Shown: piece after piece, positions 1 to 9,380 of the stretch
How the letters are laid out: every line of letters begins with the position of its first letter
Position numbering within the stretch: position 1 is the first letter of the stretch
Notes under the pieces: generated by a model
Told to the model about the DNA's origin: nothing
Seen by the model: only the letters and a program-made list of their open reading frames with translations
Databases searched by the model: none
Source of the DNA: Mangrovimonas futianensis
GTDB lineage: Bacteria; Bacteroidota; Bacteroidia; Flavobacteriales; Flavobacteriaceae
Direction of reading: 5' to 3'
Assembly (NCBI RefSeq): GCF_021245805.1
Contig: NZ_JAJJNF010000002.1
Span: 372,001 to 436,000, forward strand
Length of the DNA: 64,000 bases
Program-made: the position numbers and the translations under genes

Positions 1-239
1 CCATATCAGGTCCTGTAGGACAAATTTTGAATATGACTGGTTCGGAAAGATTGTTTAGAAATTTGACCGTATTAAGTGCTCTAATCAATGTTGGGTTAAA
101 TGTTTTATTGATTCAAAAATATGGTATACTAGGAGCAGCCCTAGCAAGCATGTTTGCAAGTTTGACTTTAAACTTATTAGGTATCTATTTTGTAAGACGT
201 AACGTAGGATTTTATAGTTTTTTTAGGTTTCATATATAA
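1..239 (+). CDS. Polysaccharide flippase (Wzx-like), C-terminal end only
   Basis: The reading frame is open from the window edge, so the true start lies outside. The visible part reads GPVGQILNMTG followed by two hydrophobic helices and a short basic tail. Such a segment is typical of the last helices of MATE/MVF-type polysaccharide flippases, which move lipid-linked glycan units across the inner membrane. The stop codon overlaps the ATG of the next gene (TAATG), so the two are co-transcribed. The polysaccharide genes downstream support the call. The short fragment limits certainty. Confidence 0.7.
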   Translation, partial: ISGPVGQILNMTGSERLFRNLTVLSALINVGLNVLLIQKYGILGAALASMFASLTLNLLGIYFVRRNVGFYSFFRFHI

Positions 240-1105
240 TGAGAAAGGTAGATTTTATTTGTATTGGAGCCCAAAAGGCTGGAACAACAACATTACATGA
301 AATATTGAATCAACATCCTGAATTAGGTCTTCCTAAAAGAAAGGAAACGCATTTTTTTTCAAATACTGAACTTTTCAATAAAGGCTTGGAACATTATTTT
401 TCCTATTTTAAGAATAAAGAAACATATGAATTTTTAGGGGAAATAGACCCAGAGTATGCCTTTAATGAAGGTTCGGCTAAAAGAATATATAAAAGTTTTG
501 GACGTGTAAAGGTAGTTTTTCTATTGAGAAATCCTGTGGATCGAGCCCTGTCTCATTATTTAATGACCAAAAGAAGAGGTTTGGAAGAACGAGATTTTGA
601 GGAGGCTATTCTGGAAGAAAACTTAAACAACTTTTCAAGCTTCCAAAAAATGCATTTTAGTTACCTTTCTAGAGGCTTATATTACAAACAAGTAAAGAAT
701 TATTTCGATATTTTTGGACGGGATAATGTCAAAATTATTTTATTTGAGGACTTTACTAAAGATTTAAAAAAAAGTATTTGTGAAATTTCTGAATTCATTG
801 GACTGCCCGAATTCAATTTTAACACGGATATAAAAAGTAATCCGGCCGCTTCTGCAAGATTTAAGAAGGTTCAAAGTTTTATATATCGGGATAATTCCCT
901 AAAGAAAATAGGAGGTAAATTGCTAGAATCCAAAGAACTAAAGAGAAAAATCATGCAAAAAATAGAGTCCCTCAATTTAAAAAAGGAAGCTAAACCTCAA
1001 GTTTCTTTAGCGTTCAAAAGGAAAATTTTCTTAAAGTATTTTGAACAAGATATTGATCGATTGGAAAGTTTAACAGATTTAAACCTGGAAGAGTGGAAGC
1101 TTTAA
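239..1105 (+). CDS. Sulfotransferase family protein
   Basis: 288 residues. The N-terminus has the PAPS 5'-phosphosulfate loop GAQKAGTTT (residues 10-18), and VVFLLRNPVDRALSHY (about 92-107) matches the 3'-phosphate-binding motif of the Sulfotransfer_1/3 fold. These enzymes transfer sulfate from PAPS to a hydroxyl or amino group. Lying between a flippase and a polymerase-like gene, it probably sulfates a sugar of the surface polysaccharide in the cytoplasm; the acceptor cannot be told. It overlaps its upstream neighbour by 1 base and its downstream neighbour by 13. Confidence 0.88.
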   Translation: MRKVDFICIGAQKAGTTTLHEILNQHPELGLPKRKETHFFSNTELFNKGLEHYFSYFKNKETYEFLGEIDPEYAFNEGSAKRIYKSFGRVKVVFLLRNPVDRALSHYLMTKRRGLEERDFEEAILEENLNNFSSFQKMHFSYLSRGLYYKQVKNYFDIFGRDNVKIILFEDFTKDLKKSICEISEFIGLPEFNFNTDIKSNPAASARFKKVQSFIYRDNSLKKIGGKLLESKELKRKIMQKIESLNLKKEAKPQVSLAFKRKIFLKYFEQDIDRLESLTDLNLEEWKL

Positions 1106-2367
1106 ACAAATTATCTATTTCTAAAGAAACTTTTTCAAGTATTTTATTGTTTTTATCTCTATGGTTTTTTGATTCTGACAAAAGTGTTGAATTGAAGTTT
1201 ATAGTTTTATTTTTTGGAGCTATTTTACTATTCTTTTCGAGATTTAGAATACATAAGGAAACGGTGAATGTCATATTTCCGTTGATTTGTATTTTTATAG
1301 TTAGTCTGTTCAGCTCTATTTTTACTCTTCCTGAACTATATAATTTTTTAAAAGATACTGTTCATCTTACTAAACCCATTTTTGCAATAGTCTTTGGCAT
1401 ATACATTGCTTCTCAAATTAAAGATAATAATACCATTATAAAGGTAATTCTATTATTTTGCCTTTTCTCAGCATTAAGTCATATATTCACTGTTTTTTAT
1501 TATTTGGAAGAGGACTGGAATACTAGTACTATTAGGTCTATCGGGGGCAAAGGTAGTGATTTAGAGGCCCTAGGTTTTTCAATATATTGGGTGTTTGTCA
1601 GAAAAGATAATTTAAAAATCTTTTCAAGTAAATTTAAGATAATTTTCTTTTGGTCTCTAGTAATTTCGATTGGTCTTTATCTATCCAGAACAACTTTTAT
1701 TGCCATAATAATATTTCTTATTACTTTTTATGGCCTCACTCAAGTAAATAGAAAGCAAGTTATGTATTTGTTAGGGGTAATTATTTTGGTCATTAGCTTT
1801 ATGATATCCCTTCAGTTTATAAATATAGATAGGCAGGCCTCAGGAATAGAATCATTTTTTTATAAAATTAAAATTGCTCCTTCCGAAATATTTGATGCTG
1901 AAATAGATGTAACTGACCATACACAACTCTGGGATAATTGGAGAGCTTACGAAGCTAAAAAAGCATTTGAAACCATGGAGGGGCAATCTAGTTTAATTCC
2001 TTATGTTGCAGGAATGGGATTGGGATCTTTAGTTGATTTAGGCTTTAAGGCTCCTTTGGGACATGAAAGAATGCAATTTATACCCCATGTACACAATGGG
2101 TATATTTATGTATTTTTTAAATCTGGTACTATTGGTCTTCTTCTTTTACTTTTATGGTTATACTATTTATATACTTTTATTTATAGGAAATCACAATCGT
2201 TTGAACAAGTTATAAATCATAAAATAATTTCTGGTTTGGGTCTATATTTGTCTTTTTCCACTTTGGTGATAACTGGAATATATAATTTAGGGGTAACCCT
2301 TTCTCTTCTTTTGGGGTTAAGTTTAGGGATGTTAATAAATTTAAAGGAAGAAATAAATATTCGATGA
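1093..2367 (+). CDS. O-antigen polymerase/ligase-like membrane protein
   Basis: 424 residues with about ten hydrophobic segments and one large soluble loop between the later helices (about 245-335), the layout of Wzy/WaaL proteins. The loop ends in PHVHNGYIYVFFKSG, like the HN...G pattern at the start of the Wzy_C region. Such proteins join lipid-linked glycan units or ligate glycan to a lipid acceptor at the periplasmic face. The start is GTG inside the end of the sulfotransferase gene. A second protein of this type is encoded at 3451-4677, so one may be polymerase and the other ligase; which is which cannot be decided. Confidence 0.75.
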   Translation: MEALNKLSISKETFSSILLFLSLWFFDSDKSVELKFIVLFFGAILLFFSRFRIHKETVNVIFPLICIFIVSLFSSIFTLPELYNFLKDTVHLTKPIFAIVFGIYIASQIKDNNTIIKVILLFCLFSALSHIFTVFYYLEEDWNTSTIRSIGGKGSDLEALGFSIYWVFVRKDNLKIFSSKFKIIFFWSLVISIGLYLSRTTFIAIIIFLITFYGLTQVNRKQVMYLLGVIILVISFMISLQFINIDRQASGIESFFYKIKIAPSEIFDAEIDVTDHTQLWDNWRAYEAKKAFETMEGQSSLIPYVAGMGLGSLVDLGFKAPLGHERMQFIPHVHNGYIYVFFKSGTIGLLLLLLWLYYLYTFIYRKSQSFEQVINHKIISGLGLYLSFSTLVITGIYNLGVTLSLLLGLSLGMLINLKEEINIR

Positions 2368-3464
2368 AAATAGGAGTTTTAGGCACTAGGGGAATCCCTA
2401 ATAATCATGGAGGGTTTGAACAGTTCGCTGAATATTTTGCAGTATATGCTCATAATGAGGGGCATGAAGTGTTTGTTTACAATTCACATGACCATCCATT
2501 TCAAGAAAAAATATATAAGGGAGTTCGTATTATTAAGTGTTATGACCCAGAATATGCTCTAGGAACTTTTGGGCAATTTTTTTATGATTTTCATTGTATT
2601 ATAGATTCTAGAAGACGGAATTTTGATGTCATATTGCAATTGGGGTATACAAGTAGTTCCATATGGGGAAAATTATTTCCCAAAACTTCCGTGGTTATAA
2701 CCAATATGGACGGCCTCGAATGGAAAAGAAGTAAATATTCTAAAGGTGTTCAAAGATTCTTGAAACTAGCGGAAAGCTGGGCCGTAAATACAAGTGATTA
2801 TTTAATTTCAGATTCTTTAGGAATTCAAAAATATTTGAAGGAGAAATATTCTTGTGATTCAGAGTACATTGCATATGGAGCCGAATTATATGACTCAGAA
2901 TTTCAGGATTTTGATAATTTTTTTGAGTCAAAATCACTTGAATACTTTGTTTTAATTGCTAGAATGGAACCAGAAAATAATATTGAAATGATTTTGGATG
3001 GGTTTGTTGAAAGCAAATCTTCATATGTTTTTTATGTGGTGGGAAATGTTGAAGCAACTTCGTTTGGTAAATATTTGAAAAACAAATTTAAAAACAAAAG
3101 TAATATTCGATTTGTAGGAGCTATTTACGATATGGATTACCTAAACTTTATACGAAGTAATTCAAGAATATATTTTCATGGACACTCTGTTGGTGGTACC
3201 AATCCTTCGTTGTTGGAGGCAATGGGTTCAAAATCATTTATAGTAGCTCACAACAACATATTTAATAAAACTATATTAGGGAAGGATGCTCTTTATTTCA
3301 ATAGTGTTTCAGATGTAAGTGAAATAATTAAAGATGAGCATAAAACTAAACATATAGGTAAAGTGGAAAACAATTTTTTAAAAATTAAAAATCAATATAA
3401 TTGGGAGTTAATTAATTCCAAGTATATAAATTTTTTCAAAAAATGTTTGAATGAAAGATTTTAA
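2364..3464 (+). CDS. DUF1972-type glycosyltransferase (GT4-like)
   Basis: 366 residues. The N-terminal MKIGVLGTRGIPNNHGGFEQ is the hallmark of the DUF1972 Rossmann domain in rhamnosyltransferase-like GT4 enzymes. The second half has the GT-B nucleotide-sugar region, with FHGHSVGGTNPSLLEAMGS in place of the usual E-x7-E loop. It probably transfers a sugar onto the lipid-linked glycan at the cytoplasmic membrane face. It overlaps the upstream gene by ATGA and the downstream gene by 14 bases, so it belongs to one operon. Donor sugar is unknown. Confidence 0.85.
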   Translation: MKIGVLGTRGIPNNHGGFEQFAEYFAVYAHNEGHEVFVYNSHDHPFQEKIYKGVRIIKCYDPEYALGTFGQFFYDFHCIIDSRRRNFDVILQLGYTSSSIWGKLFPKTSVVITNMDGLEWKRSKYSKGVQRFLKLAESWAVNTSDYLISDSLGIQKYLKEKYSCDSEYIAYGAELYDSEFQDFDNFFESKSLEYFVLIARMEPENNIEMILDGFVESKSSYVFYVVGNVEATSFGKYLKNKFKNKSNIRFVGAIYDMDYLNFIRSNSRIYFHGHSVGGTNPSLLEAMGSKSFIVAHNNIFNKTILGKDALYFNSVSDVSEIIKDEHKTKHIGKVENNFLKIKNQYNWELINSKYINFFKKCLNERF

Positions 3465-4677
3465 AAAATGGGAGAAAGGGTTTGGTTTAATTACTTTTTT
3501 GCTTTTGGTTTCTATCCCCTTTGGATATTTTATATCAAGTTTGGTCTTTGGAATATGGTCAATTTATTCAATTGTTTTTGGAGTTAGATTTTCAGCATTT
3601 AAAATAAAGAGAGGATTGATTCCATTACTTCTATTTTCTCTGGTTACAGTCGCTTCATTTTTTTGGACCCAAGATGTCTCAGATACAGTTCATGGAATAG
3701 TAAGGCAAATTCCTCTGTTACTGTTTTCAATAGGGGGACTTTTTCTGCCCATTATTTCAAATCATATTGTTAATAGGGTTTTTCGGTTTTTTAGTTATTT
3801 TTTGACTGTGTTGGCTTTAATACTAATTGGCTTGGCTCTTATAAAGTTTCAAACCTATCAGTACTACGGTTTTTTATTTTATCATGAATTATTGGCTCCT
3901 CTTGAAATGAATGCCATTTATATGTCATATATGGTTTCATTTGGATTATTATTTTTGATTGAAACTATGAACAAATCAAGATATTGGGAAGTCCTATTCA
4001 TTCTAATTTTAGCTACTTTTCTTTTTATGCTTTCATCAAAATCCATAATTTCTTTTTCCATTGTATTGGCTTTATTTCTAGTGTTAAGAAAAGCTAAAAA
4101 GGTAACCTTAAAAGTAGTAGTGGTTTTTGGTTTTGTTATGGTAGCCTTGTTACTTAGAACCTTTGGCAAACCTATTCAAAATAGGTTCAAAACTGAATTT
4201 AAAACATCGGTGACTGAAATCCTTACCACTAATAAGTTTTCAAAGGGAAGAGCGTACACTGGATTGGAGGCAAGAATACTACAATTTAGGGTCTTTAATG
4301 AAATCATCAATACACCTGGAGAATATTTATTGGGGGTGGGATTAGATGCATCAAAGAAACAAATATCCCAAATTAATAAAAGATTAAATACACCTGAAAT
4401 TTATCAAAAATATAATTTTCATAATCAGTATCTACAAGTTTTGGCTGAATTGGGTTGTGTAGGTTTAATTTTACTGATACTAATACTAATTTTTGGTGTT
4501 AACAAGGCGCATAGTGATATGGTGTTCTTATCATTTATTAGCATGACCATAATTTTATTTTTGTCTGAATCTGTTATTTGGAGACAGAGAGGAATACTGT
4601 TTTTTGGGATATTGTATATTCTTCTTTTTACTAAATCATCTACATTTGAAAGCAAAAAATCAATTAGACAAGTTTAA
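3451..4677 (+). CDS. O-antigen ligase/polymerase family membrane protein
   Basis: 408 residues, about ten to twelve membrane segments, with a long periplasmic loop before the motif YNFHNQYLQVLAELGCVG, the Wzy_C (O-antigen ligase) signature H-N-x(2,3)-L...E-x-G. It would polymerise the repeat unit or transfer it to a lipid. It is the second such gene in the operon after 1093-2367. Its start lies inside the preceding glycosyltransferase gene, and its last codons overlap the following sulfotransferase gene. Confidence 0.82.
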   Translation: MKDFKKWEKGFGLITFLLLVSIPFGYFISSLVFGIWSIYSIVFGVRFSAFKIKRGLIPLLLFSLVTVASFFWTQDVSDTVHGIVRQIPLLLFSIGGLFLPIISNHIVNRVFRFFSYFLTVLALILIGLALIKFQTYQYYGFLFYHELLAPLEMNAIYMSYMVSFGLLFLIETMNKSRYWEVLFILILATFLFMLSSKSIISFSIVLALFLVLRKAKKVTLKVVVVFGFVMVALLLRTFGKPIQNRFKTEFKTSVTEILTTNKFSKGRAYTGLEARILQFRVFNEIINTPGEYLLGVGLDASKKQISQINKRLNTPEIYQKYNFHNQYLQVLAELGCVGLILLILILIFGVNKAHSDMVFLSFISMTIILFLSESVIWRQRGILFFGILYILLFTKSSTFESKKSIRQV

Positions 4678-5479
4678 ATACTATCTTATAAAAAGGAAAG
4701 ATGTTTTTTTACATTCTTTAAAGAGCTCTCAACGAATAGGAGCAAAAATCGGACCTAAAGTAATACTGAATTCCATGCCAAAATCTGGAACTCATTTGCT
4801 GGAGAGTTTATTTTTTCAATTACCTTTGATGAGGCATTGTGGAAGGAAAACACTGAAAATTGAAACGCAAAACCCCTTAACACTCAAATTAAAAATTATT
4901 TCTTCGGTAAAAAAGGGTCAATTCCTTTTAAGCCACATGCAGTATCATGAGGATATTTTAAATGTAAGTCGTGAAAATAATATTAAAATTGTTCATTTAA
5001 TAAGAGACCCCAGGGATGTTTTAATTTCTCATTTAAATTATATTGAGAAAATGGATAAGACCCAAAAATCACATCAATATTTGAACCAATTTGACATGAG
5101 ATTTGATAAATTAAAGGCTATAGTTGATGGACGAGAACATATTATAGAGCCCTTTAAAGAAGTTTTAAATAAATTTTATCCATGGACTCAAGAATCAGAT
5201 GTGAATTTAGTCAAATTTGAGAGTTTAATTGGTGTAGATGGTGGAGGAAGTAGTTATGAGCAGAAAACAGTGGTGAAACGGATTTGTGATTTTCTTTCAA
5301 TTGAGGTTTCAGAAAATCAATTAGACTCAATTTGTAAAGAAATTTATTCAATTAAAAGCTCAACTTTTAATAAGGGAAAAATTGGAAGCTGGAAGGTTAC
5401 TTTGAACGAAGAAGAACAGAATTGGATAAATACTGTTTTACAAAATGAAATCGAAAAATATGGTTATGGACACCAATAA
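4646..5479 (+). CDS. Sulfotransferase domain protein
   Basis: About 277 residues from a TTG at 4646; an upstream TTG at 4604 is also possible and no ATG precedes the catalytic core. NSMPKSGTHLLESLFF (about 42-57) is the 5'-phosphosulfate loop, IVHLIRDPRDVLISH the 3'-phosphate motif, and KGKIGSWK near the C-terminus is the G-x-x-G-x-x-K-like PAPS-binding end of Sulfotransfer_1 enzymes. It resembles the classical cytosolic-type fold more than the first sulfotransferase of this locus, so the two probably act on different positions. Last gene of the operon; it converges on the next gene, 3 bases away. Confidence 0.82.
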   Translation: MKAKNQLDKFKYYLIKRKDVFLHSLKSSQRIGAKIGPKVILNSMPKSGTHLLESLFFQLPLMRHCGRKTLKIETQNPLTLKLKIISSVKKGQFLLSHMQYHEDILNVSRENNIKIVHLIRDPRDVLISHLNYIEKMDKTQKSHQYLNQFDMRFDKLKAIVDGREHIIEPFKEVLNKFYPWTQESDVNLVKFESLIGVDGGGSSYEQKTVVKRICDFLSIEVSENQLDSICKEIYSIKSSTFNKGKIGSWKVTLNEEEQNWINTVLQNEIEKYGYGHQ

Positions 5480-5482
5480 AAA

Positions 5483-6292
5483 TTAGTCACCGTAATTTCC
5501 TTTAAACTTTTTAACTTGCTCGTTAATTGATAGGCATGCATGTCCTATTAGTTTTTTTAGGCCTTTAAAATGTTTGTCAATGTAAATTCGATATCCCTTT
5601 ACCAATAAATTATTTTTTGCACTTTGAAACCCAATTAAATGGATATATTCTATGTTAGGCATAAAGATTCTTTTATATCCTCTATCTTTTACTTTTTTGC
5701 TATAGTCCACATCCTCTACATACATGAAATAGGATTCATCAAGTCCATCTATATCATCCCAGAGCGCTTTGGGCGTCATCAAAAAGGAGCCTGATAACCA
5801 GCCAACTTCAATTGGTCTTTCAGCCTGAAATTCACCGTTAAGAAATGGACCGCCTATTGAAGAAAATAACTTGAAATATATAAGTTGATAAGGTTTAGGT
5901 AATGATCCACAAGAATTAGTATATCGCTTGTAACCATTTAACATTTTAATGCCTAACGCTCCAATTTTTGCGTCGCTTTTCATTAAATCTAAAGCAGGTT
6001 TAATCGGCTCAATCAATATGGTGTCATTATTTAGGAGTAATAAGAAGGTTCCTTTGGCTAATTTTGAAGCGCCATTATTACCACCAGCAAATCCAAGGTT
6101 CATTTTAGATTCGATTAGGGTAACTCGATTTCCATAATTTGCCTTTATTAGTTTATTGGAATCATCAGAAGAGGCATTATCCCAAATAATTATTTCAAAA
6201 TTAATCCCTTCACATTGAATAAAAATTGAAGATAGACAATCATCTAGATATTTTTCACCGTTGTAATTTACAATTATAATAGAAAGGTCCAT
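5483..6292 (-). CDS. Glycosyltransferase family 2
   Basis: 269 residues. MDLSIIIVNYNGEKYL at the N-terminus, LGFAGGNNGA (about 66-75) and LLLNNDT (about 85-91, the metal-binding DxD-like site of rhamnosyltransferase-type GT2 enzymes) define a GT-A fold. A late GxFMYVEDVDY-like stretch (YFMYVEDVDYSKK) carries the ED catalytic-base motif. It adds a sugar, often rhamnose in related proteins, to the lipid-linked glycan. It is the second gene of a two-gene minus-strand unit with the GT4 gene 5 bases upstream. Confidence 0.88.
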   Translation of the reverse strand: MDLSIIIVNYNGEKYLDDCLSSIFIQCEGINFEIIIWDNASSDDSNKLIKANYGNRVTLIESKMNLGFAGGNNGASKLAKGTFLLLLNNDTILIEPIKPALDLMKSDAKIGALGIKMLNGYKRYTNSCGSLPKPYQLIYFKLFSSIGGPFLNGEFQAERPIEVGWLSGSFLMTPKALWDDIDGLDESYFMYVEDVDYSKKVKDRGYKRIFMPNIEYIHLIGFQSAKNNLLVKGYRIYIDKHFKGLKKLIGHACLSINEQVKKFKGNYGD

Positions 6293-6297
6293 TAAAA

Positions 6298-7383
6298 TTA
6301 AGGCTGTTTAAGAATTTTTAGTACGTTTTTCGCTGTTTTTTCCCAGCTAAATTTCTTTACTTGTTTGTTTCCTTTTTCAATTAATTCTCTTTGGAGATTT
6401 TCATTATCCAGAATCCTATTGATTTTTTCTGCTATATCCATTGGACTTTTACAATCTATGTAAATTGCAGCCTCTCCACATACTTCAGGCAATGAAGTAT
6501 TATTTGAAACTACAACGGGTGTATGATATTGCATTGCCTCCAGTGGGGGCAATCCAAACCCTTCTGCAAAGGACGGAAAACAAAATAGAGTAGCTCGATT
6601 ATAAAGAAAGGGAATATCTTCTTCTGGTACGTATCCCGTCTGTATAACCCGATGACTAATTTTAAGATTGGTCATCAGTTTATTTAAATCAAGGGACTTA
6701 TGGTCATTTTTGCCAACAATTACTAAATAAGCTTCTTCGTTTATTAGTGGCATTGCCCGCAATAAGGTTTGAATATTTTTCCGGATATTCAATCTTCCCA
6801 GGTAAAGGATATACTTTTTAGGCAATTTATACTTCGAGTTTAATTGCTCATTCGAATCGGGAATATTTTTTTTGATCTCTTGTACACCATGATGTATAGC
6901 ATAAATATTGTTTGGTTTTGCAAAACCATGCTTAATCATTCTTTCTCTTTCAGATTGAGATATGGTTATTACTTTATCTGCTTTTCTAGAAAGAAATTTC
7001 ATCGGATTAAAATACATTCTTTCCCAAATCGAAAAAAAAGTAGGATAATCGAACCAAAGCGCATCGTGTACATAATTAATACGCCTTTTTGCACCCCATA
7101 ACGCAGCATAATTTTGGTATAAACAGGCTTCAACTTTATATTTTTTAGTGTAAAAAGGTAGAATTAAAATATTTGTTAATGCATTTGTTATTGTTGGTAA
7201 ATAAACTATGGTAACTCTTTCATTTATTTTAGGGAATTCTAAGCCTTTGTCCCGCTTATTTAAAAAAATTATGAAGTGATTTTCTTTATCAAATAAAAGG
7301 ATGTTATTGACTAAATTTTCTACAACCACCTTGCCACTGGGGTGTCCATTAAAATACCATTTTGCATCTATTCCTATGTTCAT
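6298..7383 (-). CDS. Glycosyltransferase family 4
   Basis: 361 residues with a GT-B fold. N-terminal GIDAKWYFNGHPSGKVVVENL and C-terminal FAEGFGLPPLEAMQYHTPVV (the E-x7-E nucleotide-sugar loop) followed by SLPEVCGEAAIYID are typical of mannosyl/rhamnosyl GT4 enzymes of capsule loci. Acts in the cytoplasm on the growing glycan. First gene of the short minus-strand operon. A weak -7-like TAttTTTa lies about 24 bases upstream (7407-7414), divergent from the lipoprotein promoter. Confidence 0.88.
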   Translation of the reverse strand: MNIGIDAKWYFNGHPSGKVVVENLVNNILLFDKENHFIIFLNKRDKGLEFPKINERVTIVYLPTITNALTNILILPFYTKKYKVEACLYQNYAALWGAKRRINYVHDALWFDYPTFFSIWERMYFNPMKFLSRKADKVITISQSERERMIKHGFAKPNNIYAIHHGVQEIKKNIPDSNEQLNSKYKLPKKYILYLGRLNIRKNIQTLLRAMPLINEEAYLVIVGKNDHKSLDLNKLMTNLKISHRVIQTGYVPEEDIPFLYNRATLFCFPSFAEGFGLPPLEAMQYHTPVVVSNNTSLPEVCGEAAIYIDCKSPMDIAEKINRILDNENLQRELIEKGNKQVKKFSWEKTAKNVLKILKQP

Positions 7384-7457
7384 GTATTCAAATTAAAACA
7401 GTTCTGTAAAAATACATTTAATTTTATGCTATGGGTTAACGGAGTCTCAAGAATTAA

Positions 7458-7465
7458 TATATTTG
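7458..7465 (+). promoter_or_regulatory. -7 promoter element TATATTTG
   Basis: Exact match to the Bacteroidota -7 consensus TAnnTTTG, 9 bases before the ATG of the lipoprotein gene at 7475. The expected transcription start leaves only a few bases of leader. No clear -33 TTG was seen at the right distance. Confidence 0.5.
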
Positions 7466-7474
7466 TTTTAAAGT

Positions 7475-8002
7475 ATGAATTCACTAAAAAAGTTTATCAC
7501 AATTCTTATTATTTTTTTGGCTTTAGTTCAGACCTCTTGCGTTAAGAAGTGTAATGATGGGTCTTTTGCTTTTAGGTTGAGGATGGAGTTTATCAATGAA
7601 AATGAATTTGCAACCGTAAAATTATATTATTTGGATAATTTATCACAGAAATTTTCCGAAAGTGAATCAATAAAAAAGGTAATACCTAAACGGGACTCTG
7701 AAACACAATTTATTGAATTTTGCCTGCCCTATGAACCAAAGAATTTTGAGTTACAGGTTTTAAGTGATTCTGAAAGCAGTAAGAATTTAAAAATAGTTAG
7801 TTTATTATTCGAGAATAAAAATAATCAATTGTTTCTTGAAGAAGAGGAAATAAAGTTTTATTTGAAAGATAAACAACCAAATAGAACTCAAGGTGATGTG
7901 GGTATTTATTTAAACGATAGTGGGATTAATAATGGGTTTCTGTTTTCTTTCGAACCAAGAAAAGTTATGCTCGAAAGATTAAAAAATAGACTTAACTTAT
8001 AA
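7475..8002 (+). CDS. Putative lipoprotein of unknown function in the polysaccharide locus
   Basis: 175 residues. A lysine-containing N-region and hydrophobic stretch end in the lipobox LVQTSC, giving a lipidated Cys at residue 22. The mature part is rich in Glu, Lys and Asn and shows no motif I recognise. It has its own -7 element and sits just before the priming transferase gene (19-base gap), so it may be co-transcribed with it. A role in polysaccharide export or attachment is possible but rests only on position. Confidence 0.7.
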   Translation: MNSLKKFITILIIFLALVQTSCVKKCNDGSFAFRLRMEFINENEFATVKLYYLDNLSQKFSESESIKKVIPKRDSETQFIEFCLPYEPKNFELQVLSDSESSKNLKIVSLLFENKNNQLFLEEEEIKFYLKDKQPNRTQGDVGIYLNDSGINNGFLFSFEPRKVMLERLKNRLNL

Positions 8003-8021
8003 AGCTTTATTAAAAAAGACA

Positions 8022-9380
8022 GTGAGCAATTTTAAACAAGGGCGCTATTCGGGTTATTTACGGCCTATATCCTATATAATAGACTTAGTTATTATTAATG
8101 GCTTGGCTTGGCTTTATTTTTTTAAGGAATTTAATCCTATAATTTTTTCAGTCGTTATTTCATGTGCTTGGATTATACTTTCTACTTATTCCAGATTTTA
8201 TGAAGTTTATAGATATACTAGGGAAGTAACCATTATTACATTAATTGTAAGGCAAATGTTTTTGTTTACATTACTTCTATTTGCTTTTTCTGGAGCCTAC
8301 AATTATTTTGATTTCTTGCCAATAGTTATAATAAAATATGTACTGGCAACATTTTTGTTAATAGCCTTATTGAAGTTCACTGTTTACTACCTTTTACAAA
8401 GATATAGATTGGCCTTTGGTGGAAATTACAGAAATACTGTCATACTTGGAAAGAATAAGCAAACTTTGGCATTAGAGAACTTTTTTAACAAGCACTCTGA
8501 ATATGGATACATACATAAAAAAACGTTTAATGTTAAGGATAGGGAAACGTTTAATCTAGATAGTTGTTTCAAATATTTGAATTCTGAAAGAATCGATGAA
8601 ATTTATTGTTCTATATCAGAATTATCTAATTCCCAGATGATGAGAGTCATTGATTTTGCAGATAATAACCTTAAAATCCTTAAGTTTTTACCAGATAATA
8701 AAGATATTTATTCAAAGAAACTTAAGTATGATTATTATGATTATATTCCTATCTTATCTTTAAGGGATATACCAATTGAAGAGCCAGTCAACAAATTTTT
8801 AAAACGGGCTTTTGATATAGTTTTTGCTTCGTTTGTTATTGTTTTTATTCTTTCTTGGTTAACACCTATAGTTGCAATTCTAATTAAATTGGAATCAAAA
8901 GGGCCAGTCTTTTTTAAACAGTCAAGAAATGGATTTAATTATACAGAGTTTGACTGTTATAAATTTAGATCCATGACTCCTAACGATGAAGCACACCTTT
9001 ACCAGGCAACAAGGGGAGATAATAGGGTAACTAAGGTTGGTAAATTCATAAGAAAAACAAGTATTGATGAGTTGCCCCAATTTTTCAATGTGCTTTTTGG
9101 AGACATGTCTGTAGTTGGCCCAAGACCACATATGGTGAGCCATACCAACATTTATGCAAAAAAGATCGATAAGTTCATGGTGCGACATTTCGTAAAGCCA
9201 GGTATTACTGGGTTAGCTCAAATAAGTGGATTTAGGGGTGAGGTTGAAACCGACAAAGACATTATTGGTAGAGTTAGATATGATATTTTTTATATCGAAA
9301 ATTGGTCTATTTTTTTGGACCTTAAAATTATATTCAAAACATTTATAAGCGCCGTTAAAGGCGATGAAAAAGCGTATTAG
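8022..9380 (+). CDS. Polyprenyl glycosylphosphotransferase (priming sugar transferase)
   Basis: 452 residues, GTG start. Four or five N-terminal helices (about 14-125), a soluble CoA-binding-like domain, one more helix (about 264-290), then the bacterial sugar transferase domain: KRAFDIVFAS, DCYKFRSM, DELPQFFNVLFGDMSVVGPRP and KPGITGLAQISG. This WbaP/WcaJ-type enzyme moves a sugar-1-phosphate from a UDP-sugar to undecaprenyl phosphate, the first step of glycan assembly. Its 3' end overlaps the convergent glycosyltransferase gene by 4 bases. Confidence 0.92.
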   Translation: MSNFKQGRYSGYLRPISYIIDLVIINGLAWLYFFKEFNPIIFSVVISCAWIILSTYSRFYEVYRYTREVTIITLIVRQMFLFTLLLFAFSGAYNYFDFLPIVIIKYVLATFLLIALLKFTVYYLLQRYRLAFGGNYRNTVILGKNKQTLALENFFNKHSEYGYIHKKTFNVKDRETFNLDSCFKYLNSERIDEIYCSISELSNSQMMRVIDFADNNLKILKFLPDNKDIYSKKLKYDYYDYIPILSLRDIPIEEPVNKFLKRAFDIVFASFVIVFILSWLTPIVAILIKLESKGPVFFKQSRNGFNYTEFDCYKFRSMTPNDEAHLYQATRGDNRVTKVGKFIRKTSIDELPQFFNVLFGDMSVVGPRPHMVSHTNIYAKKIDKFMVRHFVKPGITGLAQISGFRGEVETDKDIIGRVRYDIFYIENWSIFLDLKIIFKTFISAVKGDEKAY

